A DNA stretch of 64,000 nucleotides from Spizellomyces punctatus DAOM BR117 (GCF_000182565.1 NW_015971543.1:1180138-1244137), one strand, 5' to 3'. Counted from the stretch's first letter, positions 25,246-37,758 are shown. Numbers and translations are program-made. Notes: generated by a model from the sequence alone, not told the origin.

Positions 25246-28055
25246 CTAAGTTTCCTTTTGTCGGCCAAAGGTTTTGACACTCTCGGGCATGGGATTAGCA
25301 CTCTTTCCGGCTTTGCCAGCGTCCACATTCACGCCCCTAAGCGCGTCAAGCTCATATTGTTCGCCGGCGGCCGCGGCATTTGAGACGACCTTCGCCGCCA
25401 ACCGAGGAAGATCAACGTAATCTGACCCATACTTGACGATCAGCTTCAAGCATACAACCATGATTCCAAACCACATAGTACTGAACGCCAGTTGGTAATA
25501 AAGGGAATCTAAAGTGTTCCATTAGTATGAGTCGATGGACGTCAACAATTTCTGCAGGCCTTACATGGTGTTCCCAAGAAGATAAACATAATCATGAATA
25601 TGCTTCCAAATATCCCGAGCGGCAGCTGCCATTACACTCTGGTTCAATGATAACAAAGAGGTTCCTTTAACCTAGTCCGCTGACTCACCGCAAGGTAGCG
25701 CACAGGCTTAGATTGTTGAAGAAATGGTGAGGCCAATGTCGGATTGACTTGATAAACACCTAAGAACAGATCAAAGGCATCCTGCAAAGTGCGGCGAATG
25801 GATCGTTAGATGACCAAAACATGCGTCAACATTGAGGCAGATTTACCTGTCGGGAGCCATCCAGAAAGTTATTCTTGAAATACCGAATGGCGGAGTTACG
25901 GAAGTCTTGGATCGCACCCGCTCGCGTTCTCTTTCCACCTCTTGTGAAATCCGTCTTCAAGGCACCTGTACCGCTGTATTGCCGACTAACTTCATCCGCA
26001 TTGTCTGCCCAGACTATAGCAGGGTTATAGACTCACGTTTGTATGCGAACAATTCATTGTCACTCACCATGCTTGAACATTTTCTCCAGTTCAACGGCAT
26101 CCTCCACCTTTCCATTTGGAGGCAGGATCCCTAATTCAACAAGCTGGTTTCTCAGCGAAGCCCTCGCCAAAACACTTTGAACAACGTTGGTCCGGTCTAG
26201 GCAGTCCATGCAATTCGTGCGAACAACTGACGTTTGCTGTTGACGAACAGTGCCTTTGTCATCGATGTGGAAATAACTGGTCCAGGTAACTTCAGTGATG
26301 ACCGGTGCCAGCAACCGACGATAAAAGAACAAATGCACCCACCCTTGTTGTTCCAGCTCCGGTCGAATATCATCCAGGAGCACTGATATACGATCCCAGC
26401 GCATGTTACGGCATTCGTGGTGAAAATCGAAGTGGACATATCTATTATTATTCGATAGTTTGATGAGACGCTCCATTGGCGATTAAAAAGTTAGTCCTAA
26501 AGAAATTACCTGATACGAGGTTCATTCAAGAGTCGGATGTGTTTCGCAAATTCATCACCCAAGCGATGCTCGTAACCTTTCTTATTTATCAAATTGACAA
26601 CAATTTGATTCCCATAGAGAGCCAGCTGATCGGTGAAGTGTTTCTTGAACGATGCAGACTACAAGGAAATAAACTGGTTCATTTTCGCGCATCTTTCAAG
26701 GAATCCATGCACTACGCATACTGTCCGTGGATTGGCATCGATTTCTAGTTTCGGTTGATATCTGATGTTGGCTGTCTGCTTCCAGTATAGCGGGATCGAC
26801 CCACGTGTTTGGACATAGGCGGTCTTATGGCCCGAATCAGCAATCACAATTTGTTCAGTTTCGACGTTGTTTGAGACGTTGCCGTCGTCGTCGACACCTC
26901 GCGAGTGATAACGAGTGCCTGCACGGTGGTGATTACGGCGACTAACAAGAGCAAACGTGAACCTATGTCCATTAACGGCGGCCCGCTTGATTTCGATGAC
27001 TGGGAGGTATATGCGAACCTAGGTCAAATTGTGCGCTATATTGATTTCTGATGCAATACTTACATCCACACATGATCGGCAGGATAAAATTGCTTAGCTG
27101 TTAAGGTAACGTCATCAAGATATCGGGACGATCAGCAACACTAGAGCATTGGGGCCTACATCGTTGTCGGCTTTCGTAGAACTCAATTCCATCAACCGCC
27201 TGTGCATATACCGATTCCAGAAGAAACGCTCGTCTGCCTGCCAGTAAAGCCAATATCTAATTGAACATCGGATGTCTCAATATTACAGAGACAGTCAAAT
27301 ATTTACCCTGCGCCAAAGCGGTTCGTTTTTGGGTGCCGTAATAGATTGCCGTTGGAGGGTGTTCGCGATTTCATATGTGTATGAGAAGTAGAAGAAGCCA
27401 GATTCAAGTAGGTTGTCTAGCATTACAACATAGTTCACATCGTCCTGAATCTGGGCGTAGGAAGAAAATCTTATTTATGGGCCGATAGATGTCATCCAAT
27501 CCCGTAAGCGTAAACTGCCAACCTGTTGTTCAGTTAAATGCAATCTGCTTCTTTGCACAGGGATAATTTTGTGCCCGGTCAGTTTGTAGATGTCATGGCC
27601 CGATAGTTGGCCAATTCGCTCGCGATCGGTGATGACAACAATGTGATCCCCTTTTCATTTATCATGAGAACGGCGGAAGCGAGATGTATGTGCAAATGAC
27701 ACCTACCTGCGTTCAGTTTGATGATACCAATCAGGCCATGAATCTGTACCACCTCTTCCTGCCTCAGCGTTGGTGCCGGAGGTGCTGCAGACGACAACTC
27801 CGAGTAAGTTATGGAAAAATGAGGCTCGATTTCCTAATTTTTCATACCATTCAGCTGCAGCGAGCCATCCTGTCTGTTTATCACTAGAGTTTCTCTTCGG
27901 ACAGAAGGATCGAGGTACACTGGCTCGAAAGTGAAAGTCTCGCTAGACATATACCTGGTTTACACAATTGGTAAGGAATGCCGTAATGTTAGTTCAACCC
28001 GCCTTCGAAGTCGGCGTTGATACATTACGCACAGGTTCAACGACTCATAAACCAT
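25246..28055 (-). CDS. SAC1: SAC1-type phosphoinositide phosphatase
   Basis: SAC1 dephosphorylates PI4P and other monophosphoinositides at the ER and Golgi. About a dozen exons run from a 23-base first exon (28055-28033, MVYESLNL) joined at 27954 to [13 protein letters not shown], to the stop at 25246. The catalytic CX5R motif is seen in [16 protein letters not shown], and nearby [13 protein letters not shown] and [15 protein letters not shown] match the Sac domain. Near the C-terminus two hydrophobic stretches, including [16 protein letters not shown], would anchor it in the ER membrane, followed by a cytosolic tail (DYVDLPRL). A longer upstream frame reaching 28241 has no family resemblance and was not used. 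The gene is convergent with MAD2. Confidence 0.93.
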
Positions 28056-28542
28056 TTTGGCTGATATTTGGGAGGTTGAAAGCGGGTAGCGGGGAGGAAG
28101 TGGAATGAAGCTGGCAGGAGGAGGTGAATATTGCTTGGGCGTCAGGTGGGCCGGGCTGGACCTTCGAATGTGGTCAACTAAATGCTGTCTTGCCAATCGC
28201 CCAAAGTCCCGGCCGGCGGTTGGAAGCGACCGTGAGCCCAACGTTGTGACGTAGCGGAAAAAAAAAAGCGACAGTGCACGTTTTTGTCAGGTATGTACTC
28301 GGAGCCCGCACTTGGAGAGATAACTCGCAACTCTCAACGCGTCCCTTACCTACGTCAGCGGCCTAGCTTTCTGGCAAAAGGTTGACTGTGATCTCCTATC
28401 AGAAGGTTATTTTCGGCGCTGAAGGCAACCAACACCTTCAAGTATGATGTATGACGGCTGCCCGCGATTATTACGATGCGGAAGGGCTGGACGTTTCAAC
28501 AACTTTCTATTTAGACTCTAGCTCAACCAGTGAGCGCACTCC
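28056..28542. other. divergent intergenic region SAC1 / F-box gene
   Basis: About 490 bp between divergent starts. It includes a run of ten or more A near 28259-28267 and no supported ORF or RNA gene. Confidence 0.4.
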
Positions 28543-29466
28543 ATGTCACGACAACCATCTTCCGGTCTTGGGTCCCTGCCAGACGAAATTTACGAGCAAA
28601 TAGGTCTCTACCTCACGCTATATGATATCTTCAACCTGACACTATGTACACGTCGACTTCGCGCGGCTCTAAAGGCACCAGCGTTTGGCCGAGAGTTTCT
28701 GGCAAGGGATGCGGAGAATTTGCGGGTCGAAGTTGTGCAGCCGTTGCCTATTACAGGGTTGGATTGCTTGCAATTTGGTATATTAGATGAGCCTAGCGGC
28801 GACTTGGTCAATGGAGAAGGAAGCAAGCGTTACCCTAATCGAAGCAAACCAACAACTTCACCCCTCCGCCAGATCACACATTTCGTCCATCATCGCACAC
28901 CGACTACATCCGACCTTCATACTGTTACAGTTCGATCATCGGGAGCGGTCACAGTGGGACATCGACCGATCGTTCCCGGGCCTGTGACATGTTCTCTCTC
29001 CCCAAACCTCACTTCTGCCACTGATGGTTCCAGTGATATTGTAGTTAACGTCACCTCCAGTCACCGCGCAACATGCCAGCTCTGCAATGCCGTTCCGATA
29101 CGAAAGATCTGTTATTGGATTGACAAGCGTTACAGAGTATTTTTCCAAACTTGGGCCGACGCCTTTGAGTTCACAGAGTCTCATCAGCCAATAGTGCGAA
29201 TGACTTTAGTGCATCAGGAAGAGAGGGAGGGCATCTGGGATGGTGCAAGCATGTCGCCGAATTCGCGCAATGATTGGTATTCTCAATTTGTGCCGCAAAT
29301 AGCGGTCTATCGCTACGGGCTTCTTCAGAGTCAGGATAGGGGCCTGCGCTTGGAGCACTTCTTTGGACTGACTGACGATGTTGACCAATGTGATGATCGC
29401 GAACCTCAAGGGCAAGCCCTTGAGCAAGTGCAGGCAGACATAAAGTTATGGAATCCTTGGGCGTAG
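28543..29466 (+). CDS. F-box domain protein
   Basis: A single exon encodes 307 residues. The N-terminal F-box is at about residues 8-46 (LGSLPDEIYEQIGLYLTLYD, then IFNLTLCTRRLRAAL), the motif that binds Skp1 and places the protein in an SCF ubiquitin ligase. The rest (about 50-307) has no leucine-rich, WD or Kelch repeats. It has a short CxxC (CQLCNAVPIRKICYW, residues about 187-201) and otherwise looks chytrid-specific. The substrate is unknown. No intron is required, unlike most neighbours. Confidence 0.75.
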   Translation: MSRQPSSGLGSLPDEIYEQIGLYLTLYDIFNLTLCTRRLRAALKAPAFGREFLARDAENLRVEVVQPLPITGLDCLQFGILDEPSGDLVNGEGSKRYPNRSKPTTSPLRQITHFVHHRTPTTSDLHTVTVRSSGAVTVGHRPIVPGPVTCSLSPNLTSATDGSSDIVVNVTSSHRATCQLCNAVPIRKICYWIDKRYRVFFQTWADAFEFTESHQPIVRMTLVHQEEREGIWDGASMSPNSRNDWYSQFVPQIAVYRYGLLQSQDRGLRLEHFFGLTDDVDQCDDREPQGQALEQVQADIKLWNPWA

Positions 29467-29621
29467 CTGTTGCGATTGAACCAATTACGTATGCTAAATG
29501 CTTGTATAATATTATTGTTGAAATGAGATGCACATGCATGATGTCACAGCATCGACGTCTATAGTTACAGTACGCTAAGTTTCCACCTACACTCTACTAC
29601 CCACAAACTTGATAAGCTCGT

Positions 29622-31836
29622 TTACCACCATCCATTTACGGTATGCAACATTATCTTTCCTGCTGTAATCTGTATACTTCCCTTTTCCACCGAGTAGAAC
29701 CAAGTCTTTTCGACCTTTGGCAATATTTTTCCTTTTGCTTTGCTTTCTTTGGTAGCCCAGTCTAAAAACCGCACAATCATGGTTTCACCAACTCCCCGAC
29801 CAGTAATTCCTTCAATCCCAACCCCATCCGATGGCACGTCATATTCCACCATAGCGGCCGAGGTAACGTTCGTCTCCGCATTCGTTTGCAGTGTTTGAAT
29901 GTAAGCACGGTCGCCTCGTTTGGAAGACTCTTTGTCATCGTCCAGGCATAAATTGTACTCGTTGGGAATCCAGTCAGCACACTTTCGCCCGGAAGCGATA
30001 ACACCGGGTCGAGTCATGCGTGGTGCAGAGGAGAAAATTTGTCGGGCGGTACGGTATGATGAAGATTTCTGCTTAGAATTCAATGCAGCTTCAGCAATCT
30101 GCTTCGCTTCCTTCTTCTTCTGCTCCTGCATGAAAGTTCGAACCCAGCCCCTACAGACTTCTACATTGTTCTCACCAACACAATAATTCGCCCGACCATC
30201 GTGCAATATCAGCAGCCGGGTGTCCGTCCACGAAGGTAATTGCCATGGTGCCAACACAGTACGAATTCCTGGAGCAGTCAACGCACCGTGAGAATAGCAT
30301 CCCTCAGTGAGACTCAACCAATCCCCAGGGTTCTCAAACGTGCTGATCAGAGCAGGTAATGTCGCCAGGTTAGAGCACCTTTTCCACAGGTCCGTCACCA
30401 AGGCCTCTGCTCGACGATAGCTGTGGACCGCAAAGGAACTTCGCAAGTATAGACGCCACTCATCCCCTTCGTGTGCCGTTACAAGATCCGCGTCCATGAT
30501 CGCGGTATTGTTCATCCATCTTGAGAGATCACCAACTGCCGTGCCGACGTCTATCCATCCCCAAGACTCACAGCGATCCGATGAAACCCAATCTTGAAAC
30601 ATTCGTCCCCAAAGACCCCGCAACTGATCCAGTGCTCGTCCACCGCGTCCCTCAAATTGAGCAAGACGGCGCTCCAAAAGGACACAATCCTCATCGGTCC
30701 CATCCCAACCCATAGCGGGATCGACAGGGGATCCTCGTCCAAACATTTTACACAATCTATCGGCAGCAAATCCGGCAAATCCGCGATACGCATAGCTCGG
30801 ATCCACATGGGCAATGTCGATGACCTTGACATTTGGTCGTTGCAAGTTCAAAGGAAAAGATTGCTTCGTTACGTTGTGCACAAACAGATGAAGATCCGCA
30901 AAAGGTTGATTTTTTGCGACACTGTCAGCGAGGACTGTTGCATACTCTGGGAAATCGTCACGTTGTCCTTCATACGCTGCGACGAGGCAAAGTGGGGTCT
31001 TTTTAGGTTCCAGGAGGGAGATGTCAGAAGGCGCAATAGCAAAAGTAGGGTCCAATAGAAATTCGCGGATGCGCTCCGCTGCTGCCATTTGCACCGATGC
31101 ATTGTAATGGAGCATGTGAGTTTGCCAGTAACGATCAATGAGGTCATCCATATCGGTCGCCGCAGATATAAACAACATGGCCTAGTAAAAACCGACGAGT
31201 GCCATGAGGAAGGTTGCTCCAAGTAAGTAATCATCCGGCCTGTACACCCACCTTTGCATCAATCGCGGCAGCATAAGCCTCACGCGCGGCCGCATCGGCC
31301 AGCTCTGCCTTGTGTGCCCATTCATATACCCGATCCAAAGCCCGTCCAGTAATGCCCTTGGGCAAGCGTCCCCCCAAAAACGCAATGAATGGTCCAGCAG
31401 CATCCACGTCGTCGTTAGGGTCAAGTATAGAGCTTTTCGCCGATACAGAACCTGCTTTCACATCAGCAACGACTTTGGCCTCCAACTTGTCCATTTCCGC
31501 TTTGGCTTTCTTCTCGGCATCGATATTAACTTTTGGTATGCGCTCGGTGTTCTCATGTATTATTGGATTGCTCACAGGTTCATTTGTAACATCTCGTGTA
31601 GGCGGATTTGATAACGGCGGAACACCAGTCGAAGAGTCCGAACTCAAAAGTATGTACAACAGCGGGACCAAAGCTAACACAAGTATCAATATTACTTTTG
31701 TTCGGGTCCGCAGACCCATTGACAGGCCGGAAACAAGAACGGGAGTCATGGGTCGGAAAAGACGAGCGAGGGCGGTGGTGCGTGGTCCAGGAGGTTCAAT
31801 AAAGTGTGTAATAGGGACCAGGTCAAACAGCATCAC
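29622..31836 (-). CDS. type II membrane glycosyltransferase-like protein (DUF6625-like)
   Basis: Two exons (31836-31252, 31181-29622) encode 714 residues. A short basic cytosolic segment (GLRTRTK) and one transmembrane anchor (VILILVLALVPLLYILLSS, about residues 47-65) precede a charged stem and a large lumenal domain, the topology of Golgi glycosyltransferases. The catalytic-like domain begins at about residue 250 (PLCLVAAYEG). It carries ESWGWIDVGTAVGDLSRW, the pattern of DUF6625-type glycosyltransferases in which the Asp pair is expected to bind the nucleotide sugar and metal. The start may be one of several ATGs before the anchor (MMLF, MTPV or MGLR). Donor sugar and acceptor are unknown. 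Confidence 0.65.
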
Positions 31837-32190
31837 ACAACTGCCGCCAATTGCCGTAAGCGACGTCTTAACGAGAAATGCAAATTTGTTGGCAGGGATG
31901 CGATTCCAATACGATGCAATCGGGGCAGGTAGAAACCCACAGCGTTGTTATGGCTAGTCCCCTCTCCCCCGAACGTGAGATCTCGCCAGTTGATCTGTTA
32001 CCATGTAAAGTAACAAATGGCGGTCAGCCGCGAGCGGGCCGTTGTGTAGCGGCTCGCTTAGCTGATAAAAAATAAGAGTCTTGTCTGCGCGTTTTCACGT
32101 GATTAGCGGGGGGAGATTTGGGAGCTTTCACACGACGAATGTTTTTGTTATTTTGTAGCATTCTATTGAATGAAGGGTTTTATACTAGGT
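31837..32190. other. intergenic region upstream of DUF6625-like gene
   Basis: About 350 bp between the start of the glycosyltransferase-like gene and the end of the phosphotransferase gene, both on the minus strand. It should hold the promoter of the former and the terminator of the latter; no distinct motif is seen. Confidence 0.4.
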
Positions 32191-33438
32191 TCAATTATCT
32201 GTCGAGTGGAGGAAATCTGCTAATTCAGCCAACTCTCCGGATTCCCAATTGTCTTGTTCTGTAGCATTCTCTATATAAGTGGCTGCAACTTTCAAGATTT
32301 CCTCGAGTTTCTGCTGATCCTTGGTCCACCCCGCAAACTCGGCCCACGCAACAATATGTGATCCAAACTGGACAGACACTTGCCGCATGAATGTTCTCCT
32401 TAGGCCCTCCGGTTTCCCTTTCAAAAATCCTGTTACATATGCGCGGTGAAAGGCTGTCAACATGGATCGTGCAACAGGATTTCTGAAATGCGACAACAGG
32501 TAGGCTTCAGCGCTAAACTGTCCGACATCCATTGCCCTCAGGCCGTACCGACAGACTTCCCAGTCCACGATCCATAGCTTTCCAAGATATCGACCAGTAG
32601 CATCACTCTCTACGATGATGTTACCAGGCCAGAAATCACCCATTATCAAAGTTTCTCTGCTTTCCATCAACTCGGCGCCAAAAGCCTTTGCACTCTCAGT
32701 AGCCGCTTGAAGGGTGTCAGCGGAAAGGCTATTGACACCAGCCAAGATAGTCCCAACTCTGTCGTGAACGGCCGCCTGAATGATCATCCTCGCTTGCTCA
32801 TTCTCAAAAGGCTCCATCAACTTGGCCTTGCTTTCCGTGTCGGCCGCTTTGCTGTGAAAATCAACGAGGAAGGTCCCCAAGGCGCGTCCCATTGCAACCG
32901 CCTCATCATCAGACGGCTTATGCGTGGAGAAGAAAGTCTTGAGATCGAGATGTACTCCTATATCTTGAACCAACAAGACGGGTGTTGCAGGATCATAATG
33001 GAAGATCTTTGGGACATGTATCGGGCCATCTTCGGGCAGATACGGCAACAGCGGAGAGCGGTTTGCAAAGAGGGTGTATATCTCATATTCATATTTCTGC
33101 AAAATGTTAAATCAAGATGGTGAGGTTCTGAATATTTAGCCGTAAAGACCGCCACAACGATTGTTGCGAATGCGGACGGCACAAGAGCATACCATTCGAA
33201 TGGTCCCAAGTAGAACATCCCTGTCGTCTGCAAGAAATGGCTCCGCATGCTTGACTATAGCAGTGTTCTTCCCGTCTTCCATTGTCCCCGCAAACTTGAC
33301 GCGCCAGACAAAGTTCGCATGGCCTCCCGAAAGCCTTGTCACCTCGACTGCACGAGGAAAATCAGCCGGAAGGGTAGTGACAAGATAACTGAGGATGCCA
33401 GCGTCGGTCGTAAGGTCGAGGTCAGCCGTATTTCTCAT
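32191..33438 (-). CDS. APH-family phosphotransferase / small-molecule kinase
   Basis: Exons 33438-33193 and 33096-32191 give 383 residues. The protein has the aminoglycoside phosphotransferase fold signatures: an N-terminal nucleotide loop region (VTRLSGGHANFVWRVKF), Lys in TAIVKHAEP, the catalytic loop MGDFWPGNIIV and the metal-binding WIVDWEVCRYGLRAMDVGQF. Members include choline, methylthioribose and fructosamine-type kinases; the MGDFWPGN loop is most like methylthioribose or hydroxylysine kinase relatives. I cannot fix the substrate. Position 33450 is a TTG, so the first in-frame ATG (33438) is used; an upstream coding exon near 33480-33580 remains possible. It is divergent from BCKDHB, 282 bp apart. 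Confidence 0.75.
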
Positions 33439-33720
33439 GCCTGTCCTCAATGAATCTATGCACAGTCAGTGTTCGGAATATGCAAGATGCCCTCACCCCA
33501 TGTCGACAGGATGGAAGTCGTTGGGCTTGAGTGACCTCCCCTTCTTGAGCAATTCATCGGCTATAACCTGGTTAATTGTGGAGACGGTGGACACCTTAGT
33601 CACGTGTGCGCGGCTGTTGTGGTTATTACGGATCATGGGATTGTTTTCCCTCCCATGTTTCCTACTTTTCAAGATCCCATTTGCACCCCACTTCCTCTGT
33701 CATTTGCACGGTAATTCACA

Positions 33721-35396
33721 ATGCGCAGAGTCTCGGTTAATGCCGCATTGCGGACTCTTCCTCGAAGCGCCTACGCGCACCAGCATTTTAGACGGTACGC
33801 TACTCCCGCTAGTCCGCCTCCAGCGGAGGGTTTCATGCCCGGCGTTGCAACATCCAAATTCGTAAAGCACACCAAAGAGCAGGCTCTCGCAAACCCCGAG
33901 CTTTCGTCGCTAAAGAACTGTAAGATAGCTCGCATCACCTCCTCTCTCGTTGCTCCTAGTTAACGTTTCTAAATATTCCAGCTGAAACCAAGAAACTCAA
34001 CCTTTTCCAATCGGTGAACGAAGCAATGGACTTGGCGCTGGCGTCGGATGAATCTGCTGGTATGAATATACTTTGACCTATGAAGCTACGGAGGCTTAAA
34101 CATCCGTTTTCGAAAAGTTGTCTTTGGTGAAGATGTCGCGTTCGGCGGAGTGTTCCGTTGCACAATGGGATTACAAGAGAAGTACGGTAAGTGGTTGAAG
34201 TTAGAATCCAAGCCATCGAGTGAATGCACCTCTAATGGGTGCTTGCTGTGTAGGCAAGGATCGTGTATTCAACACTCCATTAACGGAACAGGGATTGGTT
34301 GGTTTTGGGATTGGAATGGCGGCCGCGGGCGCCACTGCTATAGCCGAGGTTCAGTTTGCCGACTACGTTTTTCCGGCCTTTGATCAGGTTAGATTTGTCT
34401 GAATGTAGTCAATCTGAGTGGTGTTGCTTACTCCTGGTTGCAGATTGTAAATGAGGCCGCAAAATACCGGTACCGTTCCGGGAACCAGTTTGACTGTGGT
34501 GGATTGACGATTCGAATGCCGTGCATGGCTGTTGGACATGGCGGTCATTATCACTCTCAAAGCCCCGAGGCCTACTTTGCCCACACCCCCGGACTGAAGG
34601 TGCGGACGGGGAAATGATATATATGTTTACCTGGCGAAGGGCTAATCTAGTCCGCATAGGTTGTCATTCCACGTTCACCCATCCAAGCAAAAGGCCTATT
34701 GCTCGCCGCCATCCGTGATCCGAATCCAGTCCTCTTCATGGAACCCAAGATCTTGTACCGTGCATCAGGTGAGACCACCGTACAATCATGAGAGCATTGA
34801 TGACCCGGAACCACGTCAATGATACCTCACCTTTAGTGGAACAGGTGCCCGTAGATGATTACACGTTACCCATCGGAAAAGCTGAGGTCATGAAGCAAGG
34901 TAAGATTGGATAGTTAAAGCCGTCCGTGTCAAGGCTAACTCGTTATCCTAATTTTGCAGGCAAGGATGTGACCGTTGTGGGCTGGGGCTCTCAGATATAC
35001 GTACTCGAAACAGCAATTGCGATGATTGAAAAGGAGATACCCGGCCTGCAAGTCGAACTTATCGACTTGCGATCTATCTTGCCGTGGGATGTCGAAACGA
35101 TTGAAAAGGTAAGGTCACGGCACCTGAACTCCTCTTGCCATCTCGTGCTCATTATCAATGATCGTTAGTCCGTAAACAAAACTGGACGTCTTGTCATTGC
35201 ACATGAAGCACCAGTCACGGGCGGTTTCGGTGCGGAAATGGCAGCCGCCATTCAGGAACGTTGCTTCCTCCGTTTGGAAGCGCCCATTCAACGAGTGTGC
35301 GGCTGGGACACCCCTTTCCCGCTTATATTTGAGAAGTTTTATGTACCCAGTGCGATACGATGCGTCGAAGGTATCAAGAAGGCTTTGAACTACTAG
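33721..35396 (+). CDS. BCKDHB: branched-chain 2-oxoacid dehydrogenase E1 beta subunit
   Basis: This is the beta subunit of the thiamine-dependent E1 component that decarboxylates leucine, isoleucine and valine keto acids in the mitochondrion. Nine exons: 33721-33919, 33982-34059, 34118-34186, 34254-34387, 34444-34599, 34660-34768, 34837-34899, 34960-35108, 35169-35396; 394 residues in frame. The N-terminus ([20 protein letters not shown]) is an arginine-rich presequence. [18 protein letters not shown] is specific for BCKDHB rather than pyruvate dehydrogenase beta. [47 protein letters not shown] and [14 protein letters not shown] follow. Confidence 0.96.
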
Positions 35397-35614
35397 ATAG
35401 TGTACAGCTCGTGTACAGGTTAAGAAAATCACGATTCCTGAGAAATGTTAGAATTGCACCACAAGGACGATAATTGATAAAAGACTGGCTGACGGGTATA
35501 AATACGGGAGTTCACTTGAATGAAAGAGATTCGTCTATTAATGAAATAAAAAATGAACACTTTGCCCAGCCCGCCATGATTCCCCACACCATGCGCAAAA
35601 GCGAGGAAGCACGC

Positions 35615-36167
35615 TTAAGCTGTGGCGTCCTTAAGGTATGCAATAACATCTGCACGTTCCTGGGGCTTCTTGAAGCCAGCGAACACCATCTTGGTCTGCA
35701 CAAAACATCCAAACGTTAGCGAATAGCGGTAGCCCAAAATATCGCGACTATCGCGTAAGATACATACACCAGGAACAAACTTCTTGGGGTTCTCAAGGTA
35801 GGTGAACATGTTCTCGTCTGTCCACGTCACTTGCTTCTTTTGCATAGCGGCGGAGTACGAGAAGCCTTCAGCGGTACCAGATTGACGACCGAAAAGGCCG
35901 TGCAAGTTGGGTCCGACCTTGTGGGGTGCACCCTATAGCACAACACGGTTATTGACACCATCGTGACTTCACCATTCGAATGAATGGACACTCTACCTTT
36001 TCAACAACGTGACATTGAGCACAACGAGTCTTGAAGAGCTTGGCTCCGTTAGTGGCGTTACCTATTGATTTACACGTAGCATGGCCATATTAATTCCTGC
36101 AACCGGGGGATGGCGGAGGACGCCAAACTGAAAACTGGAAACAATACATACCAGCGGGGATAGACAT
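35615..36167 (-). CDS. CYC1: cytochrome c
   Basis: Soluble electron carrier between complexes III and IV. Four exons (36167-36152, 36061-35997, 35932-35768, 35695-35615) close at exactly 108 residues, the normal length. The heme-binding CAQCH is at Cys19, Cys22 and His23, the axial Met in KFVPGTKMVFAG, and [34 protein letters not shown] and [14 protein letters not shown] are conserved. The first exon has only 16 bases. The frame needs the donor GTATGT after GGT at 35768, not the overlapping GTGTAT two bases earlier in transcription. Confidence 0.98.
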
Positions 36168-36429
36168 GTTTTATGTGATGTGTTTTAAAAAGGGATGGAG
36201 TGCTTTGTGTGGGTATTCCTTGCAGGACGAGTAACGTCGGAGAGATGTAGCGAGTTGGAGAAGAGTACGGAGACCTGGCGAATAACAAGCGTCTTTTTGT
36301 TTTGTTTTTTCCCGTTGCTAATCCCGGTTCAAATCCCCGATTTGTTCCGACGATGACTTGGTTGCCAAGGCTAAGCTTTGCTTATGTAATGGATTACGTT
36401 GGAACTGCGTCAGTCTGTATTTTGTTTAT

Positions 36430-37758
36430 TTATTTTCGCAGCTGCTCAATTTCTGCTTCAGCTCGCCGCAGTTCTGTATACATGTACAATAGTTCCTCCT
36501 CTAAAGCATCGCGCTCACGCTCCAACTGCGACACGGTGGTTTGTATATCAGACATTGGTAGGGTTGCTTGATTATCAGGAAGATGGAGGCCGTCAGTCGG
36601 TAGTTCACGACTGTGTTTGTCTTGGGTGAGCAACAGGCTTTGATCCAACAGTCCAGAATTTGTCGTGGCTTCCATATTGGTAGATATTGCATTTGCACTT
36701 TGCTCGTGATCTGCCCTAGACACGAGCTCTAAAGTTGCAAAAACGCCGTTCAGGGATGCATCCTTATCAAGCCATTCCAGTTCCTCTCGCTGCATGTGGG
36801 GGATTGGAGGTGGGGGCATCGTCTCCGAACATTCCACTATGAATTGCTTTGAGTCACTCCGGAACACTTTGCGTGGACTATCCTTCAAGTGACTGCTGCC
36901 CCGTCTAGTGCTTTGTGTCTCCATTTGCTGGCGAAAATCTGCCACACAAAGTTCAACATCATGTTCTGACGACAAGGACTCATCGCAGGCTCCAGAGATG
37001 AAATTTCCCTTCTGCACTTCGGATGCTCCCTTAAAGAGCCCATCATGATTCACAACTTCCGACCGAGAATGGGACCGAGACAAGGGTGCAGCGCGCCCAC
37101 AGCCCTCACTAGCATGCAATTCTCCCAACGTATTGATCTCGTCTACCTCACCAACCAACTGTGTGGTTGTTTCCCTCTCAAGCGACCGATTGCATTGTTC
37201 ACAGCGTTCGCAGCGCGCTTTTAGCGCCTCACATTCTGTCTCAAATGTTGCGCACTTGACTTTGTACTCTGCGATCTCCGCTTGAAGAGACGTTATAGTG
37301 GCCATTAAGCTAGATATCGGATTTGTCTCTGCGACATGGACAATTGCTGGCTTTCATCATATATGTAGCTTCTAATGAGCCCCATGCATCTTGTGGTAAA
37401 ACTGTTAAACTGTTACCTCGTTTCTTGGGGACATATCTGTGCAATTCTTGGTTATAGTGAGACGTAGAACGCGGATTTCGTCGGTCTGTTCAGCTATCGT
37501 CTGTTGCGCGTCGGCCAAGAGGGTCTGAAGATGCTGAGAACGGACACGAAGATCGTCGCGCTCGCGAATGAGCTTCGCTTGATCTTCATTATTGAGAATG
37601 GTGTGTGGGATGGTAGGGGGATGAGCCACTCGTAGAGGCGGAACAGCTTGACTGCGAAGGGGAACCTCTCGTTTCCGCCTGTTTGAACCTTGCTTGTTCG
37701 ACGTGGTTTTTAACTGGATCGCCTTTTTATCTGTCGCGTTGCTTATATTTCGTTGCAT
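36430..37758 (-). CDS. coiled-coil protein with heptad-spaced cysteines
   Basis: Not recognised. Two exons are supported (37758-37417 and 37326-36430), 412 residues. The first part is basic and has a coiled coil (KLIRERDDLRVRSQHLQTLL, then DAQQTIAEQTDEIRVLR). The second opens with a coil carrying cysteines seven apart followed by CxxCxxC (KVKCATFETECEALKARC, then ERCEQC). A long Ser/Glu-rich middle is probably disordered, with PPPPIP, and the end is another coil (VSQLERERDALEEELLYMY, TELRRAEAEIEQLRK). A separate 103-codon frame at 38125-37814 could supply an extra 5' exon, but I find no donor that joins it in frame. The role is unknown; centrosomal or scaffold-like proteins have this build. 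Confidence 0.55.

Noticed and set aside
27960-28241. Longer N-terminus for SAC1
   Set aside because: SAC1 proteins begin at MVYESLNL; the upstream residues are Pro/Ser/Arg-rich leader translation.
33448-33450. Start of phosphotransferase at 33450
   Set aside because: The codon is TTG; the first in-frame ATG is at 33438.
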